Made by a program: the position numbers and the translations under genes
Source of the DNA: an uncultured Eubacteriales bacterium
Lineage (GTDB): Bacteria; Bacillota_A; Clostridia; Oscillospirales; CAG-272
Direction: 5' to 3'
Length of the DNA: 6,108 bases
Assembly (NCBI GenBank): GCA_900555345.1
Contig: USKS01000102.1
Location: 1 to 6,108, forward strand
In this document: one piece after another, positions 1 through 5,399 of the stretch
How the letters are laid out: every line of letters starts with the position of its first letter
How positions within the stretch are numbered: position 1 is the stretch's first letter
Notes under the pieces: generated by a model
Seen by the model: the letters and a program-made list of their open reading frames with translations, nothing else
Told to the model about the DNA's origin: nothing
Database searches by the model: none

Positions 1-336
1 GGAGCCGTATTTCTCGCCGGCGTTCTCGATCTCTTTCAGCACATCATTACCGAGATATGTGCCGGAGACCTTGAAATTAAGGTATCCGCCTGCAGCAGAC
101 ACCGTGCAGAGCGCGGGATCGAAATCCGTACCCGCGAATGCAGCCGCGATCGCGGGGGGCGCTGCTCTCAGAGTGCGGCTGAGCTTGAAGCAAGGAAGCG
201 CAACGTCGCCCATGGAGGTATCCGGAGGATATTCGAGCATTGATAAAATATCGTCCCCGGAGATCTCATGCTCCGGATAAAGCTCTTTCGCCTTCTCGGA
301 AAGAATATGTGAAAGCTTTACTTTGAAATCCTGCAT
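1..336 (-). CDS. argS: Arginyl-tRNA synthetase, N-terminal part (3' end outside window)
   Basis: ArgS attaches arginine to tRNA-Arg in the cytoplasm. Reading the minus strand from ATG at 336 gives 112 uninterrupted codons to the window edge. Residues 35-60 carry the N-terminal-domain signature of clostridial ArgS: a Y-P-P segment, then MGDVALPCFKLSRTLRAAP (42-60). Residues 81-90 (AAGGYLNFKV) match the conserved GxxNF segment that closes the tRNA D-loop-binding domain. The last residues, KYGS, normally lie just before the HIGH-motif catalytic domain, so most of the usual 550-600 residues, including all catalytic motifs, are missing here. The start is supported by AGGA at 345-348, 8 nt upstream of ATG. 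Only 12 nt separate it from the PRPP synthetase stop codon, so the two are probably co-transcribed. I see no T-box leader in front of it. Confidence 0.93.
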   Translation of the reverse strand, partial: MQDFKVKLSHILSEKAKELYPEHEISGDDILSMLEYPPDTSMGDVALPCFKLSRTLRAAPPAIAAAFAGTDFDPALCTVSAAGGYLNFKVSGTYLGNDVLKEIENAGEKYGS

Positions 337-344
337 AAAAACAA

Positions 345-348
345 TCCT
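345..348 (-). promoter_or_regulatory. Ribosome binding site of argS
   Basis: AGGA on the minus strand, directly abutting the TAA stop codon of the PRPP synthetase and 8 nt before the argS ATG. It fixes the argS start, and its closeness to the upstream stop fits translation by ribosomes finishing the preceding gene. Confidence 0.6.
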
Positions 349-1485
349 TTATTCGTTAATTGAAAGCTGCTGCGCAGTTTTTGCAAGTTGCTTATCCAGC
401 AGTTTATGAATACGCTGAACGGGGTTGAGCAGCGAGGAGATGGACTGATCGTGGTTCAGCGTGTCTATGATATACGCTACATATTTGCACATGTTGACGG
501 GGGCATACCACTCGCGGTTCAGTACGTCGGGACGGGTATATATAAGGTTCGTGGTGAACACCTTATTGATTATTCCCTTTTCATATGCGCGGTCAAACAC
601 TTCGGGACCGCTTACAAACAGACCGAAGGTGCTGAAAACGAATACTCTGCGCGCGCCTCTTTCTTTGAGCTGCTCGGAAACGTCCAGCATGGATTCTCCG
701 GAGGAGATCATATCGTCAACGATAATGACGTCCTTGCCTTCAACGCTTCTGCCGAGGTACTCATGAGCCTCAATGGGATTCTTGCCGTCGATTATAACGG
801 AATAGTTGCGGCGTTTGTAGAACATACCGAGCTCCACGCCCATGACGGAAGCAAAGTACATACTTCTGCCCATAGCGCCCTCGTCGGGAGAAATGAACAC
901 AACATCGTCCTTGGAAAGCGATATATCGGGATACTCGCGGACCAGCGCTTTCAGCATCTGGTAGGAGGGTCTTATGTTGTCAAAGCCGTTCAGCGGAATG
1001 GCGTTCTGAACTCTGGGATCGTGCGCGTCGAACGTGATGATATTTGAAACGCCCATGGAGCAAAGCTCCTGAAGCGCTATGGCGCAGTCGAGAGACTCAC
1101 GGGAGCTTCTCTTATGCTGTCTGCCCTCGTAAAGCATGGGCATTATAACGGAAATCCTGCTTGCTTTGCCCGCGACGGAAGCAATTACTCTTTTCAGATC
1201 CGCGTAGTGATCGTCGGGGCTCATAGGCACCATCATACCGTGCATTTTGTACTGCTCGCCGTAGTTGAAGCAGTCGGAAACGATGTAAAGGTCGTGGCCT
1301 CTTGCAGACTCGTGCAGAAGTGCCTTTGCCTCACAGCTGCCGAAACGCGGGCAGTCCGCGTGCATAATGAAATCCTGATCGTCGTCGTGACGTCTCCACG
1401 ATTTCAGATATTCATCCACCTGATTGACAAATCCCTCGCAGCCGCGCATGGCGATAACGCCGAGTTCCCCGTATAAGCTCTCCAT
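349..1485 (-). CDS. prs: Ribose-phosphate pyrophosphokinase (PRPP synthetase), long divergent form
   Basis: Predicted to make PRPP from ribose 5-phosphate and ATP, feeding purine, pyrimidine, NAD, histidine and tryptophan synthesis. The product is 378 residues against about 315 for standard bacterial Prs; the extra length lies in a longer N-terminus, an insert near residues 74-90, and a C-terminal tail of about 25 residues. Recognisable Prs landmarks are RFGSCEAKALLHESARGHDLYIV (in part, about 47-69), a FDAHDP segment at 152-157 (canonical DLHAxQ, metal-binding His), FISPDEG at 197-203, KRR at 224-226, and the PRPP loop VIIVDDMISSGES at 253-265. The flexible ATP-loop region reads EGRQHKRSSRES (120-131) rather than the usual RQDRK...REPI. 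The start is ATG 1485, with GGAGGAG 5 nt upstream; an in-frame extension to 1647 would run through the promoter and ribosome site. The family is clear; full activity is inferred. Confidence 0.88.
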   Translation of the reverse strand: MESLYGELGVIAMRGCEGFVNQVDEYLKSWRRHDDDQDFIMHADCPRFGSCEAKALLHESARGHDLYIVSDCFNYGEQYKMHGMMVPMSPDDHYADLKRVIASVAGKASRISVIMPMLYEGRQHKRSSRESLDCAIALQELCSMGVSNIITFDAHDPRVQNAIPLNGFDNIRPSYQMLKALVREYPDISLSKDDVVFISPDEGAMGRSMYFASVMGVELGMFYKRRNYSVIIDGKNPIEAHEYLGRSVEGKDVIIVDDMISSGESMLDVSEQLKERGARRVFVFSTFGLFVSGPEVFDRAYEKGIINKVFTTNLIYTRPDVLNREWYAPVNMCKYVAYIIDTLNHDQSISSLLNPVQRIHKLLDKQLAKTAQQLSINE

Positions 1486-1490
1486 TATTT

Positions 1491-1497
1491 CTCCTCC
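1491..1497 (-). promoter_or_regulatory. Strong ribosome binding site of prs, decides the start
   Basis: GGAGGAG on the minus strand, 5 nt before ATG 1485. This is the strongest Shine-Dalgarno match in the window and favours the 378-residue product over the 54-codon upstream extension. Confidence 0.85.
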
Positions 1498-1516
1498 GTT
1501 TTTGCAAATATATCCG

Positions 1517-1543
1517 CACGCCGCATAAGTTCTTCGCGGCGCA
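1517..1543 (-). promoter_or_regulatory. Hairpin in the 5' leader of prs
   Basis: On the minus strand CGCCGC (1536-1541) pairs with GCGGCG (1519-1524) around an 11-nt loop; two outer G-U pairs extend the stem to 8 bp. It would sit roughly 10 nt after the predicted transcription start and about 20 nt before the Shine-Dalgarno site, so it does not bury the ribosome site. It could protect the 5' end of the mRNA or be a regulatory element; no known riboswitch class is recognisable. The inverted repeat is seen directly, its function is inferred. Confidence 0.4.
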
Positions 1544-1558
1544 TAATAAATACAAATA

Positions 1559-1587
1559 ATTATATCACAAAATCCGCTGTTTTCCAA
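1559..1587 (-). promoter_or_regulatory. Predicted sigma-70/SigA promoter for prs-argS
   Basis: On the minus strand a perfect TATAAT -10 box (1559-1564) is preceded by an extended -10 TG (1566-1567). A TTGGAA box (1582-1587, 4 of 6 matches to TTGACA) lies at the optimal 17-nt spacing. Transcription would start near 1552, giving a leader of about 65 nt to ATG 1485. This makes prs and argS a unit separate from the sugar operon upstream. Confidence 0.75.
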
Positions 1588-1600
1588 CGGAAAAGTGCAA

Positions 1601-1627
1601 TAAAACGAAATTTTTTCATAATTTCGT
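1601..1627 (-). terminator. Possible weak terminator after rhaB
   Basis: On the minus strand ACGAAATT (1620-1627) and AATTTCGT (1605-1612) form an 8-bp stem with a 7-nt loop, followed by TTTATTG. The stem is AT-rich and the T run short, so it is a poor intrinsic terminator by itself. Its place, between the end of rhaB and the next promoter, is where a terminator is expected. A separate run of six T (1628-1633) precedes the stem. Confidence 0.3.
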
Positions 1628-1652
1628 AAAAAATCTGCGACTTGCACAACGC

Positions 1653-1664
1653 CGCGGCGCCGCG
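1653..1664. repeat. 12-nt perfect GC palindrome in the rhaB-prs gap
   Basis: CGCGGCGCCGCG reads identically on both strands and stands out in an otherwise AT-rich intergenic stretch. On the minus strand, 33 nt after the rhaB stop, the wider segment can fold as an imperfect hairpin (about 1648-1671, with bulges). The nearest T run starts about 15 nt further on, so it is not a classical terminator, but it may be an RNA 3'-end stabilising structure or part of a composite terminator. Confidence 0.35.
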
Positions 1665-1696
1665 CCTGTCGGTTTTAGTTACAAATTTCCGCGTTT

Positions 1697-3166
1697 TCAG
1701 CCGATAAGTTTGCAAAAACGCTCGTATGCCGACTGCCAGCCGTCCTTCTGCGACAGGTCGGGCTCATATAATTTATTCTCGAACGAAGCGCGCACGATAC
1801 TGCGTCCTTCGCGCGCGCCGGAGATCTCTCCCGCGGCGTATGCCTGCATAAGTATGTTGCCTATAGCTGTCGCCTCAACGGGGCCGGCGGAAACTCTGCG
1901 CCCCGTGCCGTTTGCGGTAAAGCGGCAAAGCAGCTCGTCTTTTGTGCCGCCGCCGACAATGTTTATGGTGCCGAACTTTCTGTCGCACAGCTCTTCAATC
2001 TTTTCGGCTGTCCAGCGGTATCTGAGCGCAAGGCTCTCAAATATGCAGCGTACCACCGCGCCCATGGTTTCGGGCTCGGGCTGACCGGTAGAGCGGCAGT
2101 ATTCCCGTATTCTTTCGGGAAGATCGCCCGCGGCGTTGAAAGAGGGATCGTCGGGATTGATTATAGATCTGAACGGCTCCGACTTCAGTGCCGCGTCGGA
2201 CATTTCGTCAAAGGTATACTCCCTGCCCTCGCGCTTCCACTGGCGGCGCGATTCCTGTATGAGCCAGAGACCCATAATGTTCTTCATGATGTTTATGCGT
2301 CCGAAAGCTCCGCCCTCGTTTGTAAAGCTGTAACGGCGGGATATATCGTTTATAATCGGCTCGTCGTTTTCTATTCCCATAAGCGACCATGTGCCGCTTG
2401 ATATGAACAGCACGTCGTCGCCCTCGGCGGGAACCGCGGCGACCGCGCAGGAGGTATCGTGGCCCGCAATGCTTACGACCTCGGCGCCGGTGTGCCCCGT
2501 CTCTGCGTCGATCTTATCGGAAAGCCTGCCGAGAGGCGTGCCGGGCATTACGACATTGGGGAAAATATCCGCTCTTATACCGAGCTTTTCCATGATCGAT
2601 GGGTCAAATTTCTTTGTCTTTGCGTCCATAAGCGCCGTTGTGGATGCAATTGAGTATTCGCAGCAGGTATTGCCTGTGAGAAAGTATCCCAAAAGGTCGG
2701 GCGTGAGCAGCGCTTTTGACGCGTTTTTGTGCAGCCACGGACGGCGGCATACATCGTCCTCAAGCTGAAATACGGTATTAAAGCTCATGGATTCAATTCC
2801 CGTTACGCCGTAAAGCTCCGCGTAAGGGACAACGGAATATACTTTATCCATCATGGGCGCGGTGCGCTCGTCCCTGTATTGGAACGACGGCGCCATCATA
2901 ATGCCTTTGTCGTCTATATAGGCGTAATCAACACCCCAGGTGTCGATACCGATGCTGTCAACTCCGCCGTCATGAGCGGCTTTCAGTATTGATGCCTTTA
3001 TCTCGTGCACAAGGCGCAGCGTGTCCCAGAAAAATCCCTGCGGAGTCTCCACGGGATCGTTTGAGAAGCGGTGCAGCTCGGAAAGCTTTATTCTGCCGCC
3101 CTCAATCGTACCGATAATTCCCCGTCCGCTGGACGCGCCGAGGTCGATTGCAAGATGCCTTTTCAT
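1697..3166 (-). CDS. rhaB: Rhamnulokinase (L-rhamnulose kinase), FGGY family
   Basis: Phosphorylates L-rhamnulose at O-1 with ATP, the second step of L-rhamnose breakdown; family members also accept other ketoses such as L-fuculose, L-xylulose and L-ribulose. The 489 residues match the usual length and are complete. Landmarks: N-terminal phosphate loop AIDLGASSGRG (6-16), SIGIDTWGVD (71-80), catalytic base Asp237 in AGHDTSCAV, ISSGTWSLMG (255-264), TNEGG...KNIMGLWL (282-302) and the ATP-site INIVGGGTKD (401-410). All are typical of RhaB rather than of xylulokinase or glycerol kinase. It is the last gene of the sugar operon, 37 nt after araD. Its ribosome site is poor: the best match, AAAGGG (3179-3184), is 12 nt from ATG, so translation may be weaker than for its neighbours. 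Neither rhaA nor rhaD is visible in the window. Confidence 0.93.
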   Translation of the reverse strand: MKRHLAIDLGASSGRGIIGTIEGGRIKLSELHRFSNDPVETPQGFFWDTLRLVHEIKASILKAAHDGGVDSIGIDTWGVDYAYIDDKGIMMAPSFQYRDERTAPMMDKVYSVVPYAELYGVTGIESMSFNTVFQLEDDVCRRPWLHKNASKALLTPDLLGYFLTGNTCCEYSIASTTALMDAKTKKFDPSIMEKLGIRADIFPNVVMPGTPLGRLSDKIDAETGHTGAEVVSIAGHDTSCAVAAVPAEGDDVLFISSGTWSLMGIENDEPIINDISRRYSFTNEGGAFGRINIMKNIMGLWLIQESRRQWKREGREYTFDEMSDAALKSEPFRSIINPDDPSFNAAGDLPERIREYCRSTGQPEPETMGAVVRCIFESLALRYRWTAEKIEELCDRKFGTINIVGGGTKDELLCRFTANGTGRRVSAGPVEATAIGNILMQAYAAGEISGAREGRSIVRASFENKLYEPDLSQKDGWQSAYERFCKLIG

Positions 3167-3203
3167 ATTTTGACCGTACCCTTTACTATGTGTAATTATA
3201 TTT

Positions 3204-3893
3204 TTATTTCTGTCCGTAGTATGCGTTTTTGCCGTGCTTGCGATAGTAATGCTTATTGAGAAGGTACTGCAGAGCGGGCTTTATATCGGGAGAAATGCTC
3301 TCGGTTTCCGTTGCCATTTTCGCCACATATTCCATTACGACCGCGTTGTGTACGGCATTTGCCGCATCGCTGCCCCAGGAAAAAACGCCGTGACTTTTGA
3401 CAAGCGCGCCGGGCACCGAAAGCGCGTCGCGCCCGCCCATGGTCTCGACTATAACAAGCCCCGTGTTCTTTTCGTAGTCAGTCTCAACCTCTTTTTTAGT
3501 AAGCTCTCTTGTGCAGGGTATCTCACCGTAGAAATAATCGGCGTGTGTCGTGCCGTAGAACGGTATGCCTCTGCCTGCCTGAGCCCACGCCGTCGCATGG
3601 GATGAATGTGTATGCACAACGCCTCCTACATCGGGATACGCCTTGTATATTTCAAGATGCGTGGGCAGATCGGTGGAGGGTCTGTATCTTCCCTCGACAA
3701 CGTTGCCGTTTATGTCAACGACCACCATGTCTTCGGCTTTCATGACGGAATAGTCAACGCCGCTGGGCTTTATAACGACAAGCCCCGTTTCCCTGTCGAT
3801 GGCGCTGACATTGCCCCAGGTAAATATTACAACTCCGTATTTTACCAGATCGAGATTTGATCTCAGGACCTCTTCTTTAAGCTTTTCAAGCAT
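3204..3893 (-). CDS. araD: L-ribulose-5-phosphate 4-epimerase
   Basis: Interconverts L-ribulose 5-phosphate and D-xylulose 5-phosphate by retro-aldol cleavage with a divalent metal, the exit step from L-arabinose, L-xylulose and ascorbate pathways into the pentose phosphate pathway. The 229 residues cover the whole class II aldolase/AraD family protein (E. coli AraD is 231). Conserved parts: TWGNVSA (25-31), IKPSGVDY (41-48), metal ligands His94 and His96 in [16 protein letters not shown] (114-123) with catalytic Asp119, His168 in SHG, and the C-terminal KHYxRKHGxxAYYG with Tyr226, the second active-site residue. This C-terminus separates it from fuculose- and rhamnulose-phosphate aldolases. 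The ATG is preceded by AGGAG (3904-3908) at 10 nt; 27 nt separate it from the kinase stop upstream. It sits after an L-xylulose kinase and a 3-epimerase, so it probably finishes that route (an SgbE-like role) rather than an araBA route. Confidence 0.96.
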   Translation of the reverse strand: MLEKLKEEVLRSNLDLVKYGVVIFTWGNVSAIDRETGLVVIKPSGVDYSVMKAEDMVVVDINGNVVEGRYRPSTDLPTHLEIYKAYPDVGGVVHTHSSHATAWAQAGRGIPFYGTTHADYFYGEIPCTRELTKKEVETDYEKNTGLVIVETMGGRDALSVPGALVKSHGVFSWGSDAANAVHNAVVMEYVAKMATETESISPDIKPALQYLLNKHYYRKHGKNAYYGQK

Positions 3894-3903
3894 TTTATAT
3901 TCT

Positions 3904-3908
3904 CTCCT
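3904..3908 (-). promoter_or_regulatory. Ribosome binding site of araD
   Basis: AGGAG on the minus strand in the 27-nt gap between the kinase stop and the araD ATG, at 10-nt spacing. It supports independent initiation of araD within the operon. Confidence 0.6.
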
Positions 3909-3920
3909 CTGGGTTGATCT

Positions 3921-5399
3921 TTACAGCTTTGCCCAAACGCCGTCAAGCGCGTCTGCAACGGCTCTGTATTTTTTGTATTTTTCCTCGTACACGGCGTGCC
4001 GCTCTGCGTCGGGCATAACAAGGCTTGAAACGGAAACGCACTTTTTCGCGGCGTCCTCGTAATCACCGTAGGCACCTATCGCAACACCCGCCGACATTGC
4101 AGCGCCCTTTGCGCCGAGCTCGTCACCGGAGATTATCTCGGCGGGAATGCCGATTATGTCGCAGAATATCTGGGTCCATACTGCGGAGTTCACCACTCCG
4201 CCCGCAAGGCGAAAACGCTCGGGAATATCGCTGCGGCTTCTGAGAAGCGCGTTTATGTGCGTCTTATGTGAAAAGGCAACGCCCTCGTAAACTGCGCGGA
4301 CAATATCAGCCTTAGTATGATGCCCGTCAAGACCGACGAATGTCGCCTTGGCAAGGGGATTTTCGTTTGATGCGTACAGAAACGGCAGATATATCACGCT
4401 GTGCTCCGCGGGGTCTGCAGACTCCGCAAGCGCGTCAAGCTCGGCATACGTTCCACCGAGCCCCGCACTGTTTCTGAACCATTCAAGATTGCCGCAGGAG
4501 GCGGCGCTGCTTTCCTCGGCAAGATAGTACCTCGGATCGCAGAAAACGGAGTTCATCGACACGGTGTGATCGTCGCATATCCTCTCCGAAACATATTCGT
4601 TTATAGCCCACGTGCCCGCGATAACGCACATATCCCCGGGGGTCAGGTTGCCCATAGCCGCGGCGCAGGCGTCAATATCAAACATTCCTCCGGAAACGGG
4701 CGTGCCCTCGCGAAGTCCCGTAGCGCGCGCAGCCTCGGCGCTTACATAACCGCACACCTCGCTTGACGAGCGCACCTCCGGCATGCGGGACAGCATTTCG
4801 GGAATGCCGAAAATATGGAAAAGCTCCTCGTCAAAACGAAGTGTTCTGAGATTCATAAGATTTGTGCCCGATGCGTCGGTATACTCCGCGAAGCACTCGC
4901 CGCAAAGCGTCCATCTGATAAAATCCTTAACCGACAGAACGCAGCGTATCCTGTCGTATACTTCTCTTTCGTTGTCCTTCATCCAGCGGAGCAGCGCCGC
5001 GGGCTGGCACGCCATTATCTTCTGCGCAGTCTTCGGGTATATGCGCTGCGCCGTGCCGTCGGCTTTCCACATAAGCTCATACGAAAGCGCTCTTGTATCG
5101 GTGGAGCCGATGCCGTCGTATATGAACTCTCCGCCCTCGCCGAGAACATAAAGCCCCTTACCGTGACCGGAAAAACCTACTGCAGCTATTTCGCCGTCGC
5201 AGGCATCGGTAATACTTTTTATAAGCTCAAAATTTTTGTCGCGTATATCCTCCATGCGGCGCTGGGTAAAGCCCGGAGCGGGAGTCAGCATAGGTATCTG
5301 CACGCTTTTTTTGAGTATCTGCCTGCCGGAAAGATCAAACAGCGCAGCCTTTGAAACGGTGCCGCCGTTATCTATTCCCAGCAAATATTTTCTCGACAT
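3921..5399 (-). CDS. lyxK: FGGY carbohydrate kinase, probable L-xylulose kinase
   Basis: Predicted to phosphorylate L-xylulose to L-xylulose 5-phosphate with ATP. The 492 residues form a complete two-domain FGGY kinase: phosphate loop LGIDNGGTVSKAALFD (7-22), FSGHGKGLYVL (76-86), LLRWMKDNE (136-144), catalytic base Asp241 in GGMFDIDA, AGTWAINEY (261-269), SSAASCGNLEWF (297-308), and ATP-site segments RLAGGVVNSAVWTQ (397-410) and GDELGAKGAAMSAG (425-438). The run GHGKGL, the LLRWMK stretch, and SCGNLEWF resemble E. coli LyxK more than XylB, AraB or GlpK. The gene context agrees: the preceding 3-epimerase uses L-xylulose 5-phosphate. Start ATG 5399 lies inside the upstream gene, with GAGG (5410-5413) 10 nt before it. 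Substrate is inferred; another ketopentose or ketohexose is possible. Confidence 0.82.
   Translation of the reverse strand: MSRKYLLGIDNGGTVSKAALFDLSGRQILKKSVQIPMLTPAPGFTQRRMEDIRDKNFELIKSITDACDGEIAAVGFSGHGKGLYVLGEGGEFIYDGIGSTDTRALSYELMWKADGTAQRIYPKTAQKIMACQPAALLRWMKDNEREVYDRIRCVLSVKDFIRWTLCGECFAEYTDASGTNLMNLRTLRFDEELFHIFGIPEMLSRMPEVRSSSEVCGYVSAEAARATGLREGTPVSGGMFDIDACAAAMGNLTPGDMCVIAGTWAINEYVSERICDDHTVSMNSVFCDPRYYLAEESSAASCGNLEWFRNSAGLGGTYAELDALAESADPAEHSVIYLPFLYASNENPLAKATFVGLDGHHTKADIVRAVYEGVAFSHKTHINALLRSRSDIPERFRLAGGVVNSAVWTQIFCDIIGIPAEIISGDELGAKGAAMSAGVAIGAYGDYEDAAKKCVSVSSLVMPDAERHAVYEEKYKKYRAVADALDGVWAKL
5368..5399 (-). other. 32-nt overlap of epimerase and kinase genes
   Basis: The first ten codons of the kinase, from ATG 5399, overlap the last codons of the epimerase in another frame; the epimerase stop TAA (5368-5370) lies within the kinase codons for Asp-Asn. 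The kinase ribosome site (GAGG, 5410-5413) is inside epimerase coding sequence. This arrangement suggests coupled translation. Confidence 0.8.

Larger units (their letters stand above)
1486..1696. other. Intergenic region between sugar operon and prs-argS
   Basis: This 211-nt gap is the only sizeable non-coding stretch. Going in the direction of transcription from the rhaB stop it holds a 12-nt GC palindrome (1653-1664), a T6 run (1628-1633), an AT-rich hairpin (1605-1627), a promoter (1559-1587), a leader hairpin (1517-1543) and the prs ribosome site (1491-1497). I see no T-box, purine riboswitch or tRNA signature in it. Confidence 0.7.

Noticed and set aside
388..1047. 219-codon open frame on the plus strand opposite prs
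   Set aside because: It lies wholly antisense to a well-recognised gene, has no family resemblance I can see, and no convincing ribosome site; GC-rich genes commonly leave such open antisense frames.
1486..1560. T-box riboswitch controlling prs-argS
   Set aside because: The predicted leader is only about 65 nt and lacks the conserved T-box sequence and antiterminator; far too short for this class.
1486..1647. 54-codon N-terminal extension of the PRPP synthetase
   Set aside because: It would cover the promoter, the leader hairpin and a perfect GGAGGAG ribosome site before ATG 1485, and the added residues do not resemble any Prs N-terminus.
1686..1699. CcpA cre-like sequence TGAAAACGCGGAAA at the rhaB stop codon
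   Set aside because: Two mismatches to the consensus at informative positions, and located at the end of the operon, not near its promoter.
3195..3200. TATAAT on the minus strand between araD and rhaB, as an internal promoter
   Set aside because: No -35-like hexamer at 16-18 nt upstream (the sequence there is CATACT) and no extended -10 TG; likely chance in an AT-rich gap.
4815..5354. 179-codon open frame on the plus strand opposite the LyxK-like kinase
   Set aside because: Antisense shadow of a kinase whose motifs are intact; the translation has no recognisable domain.
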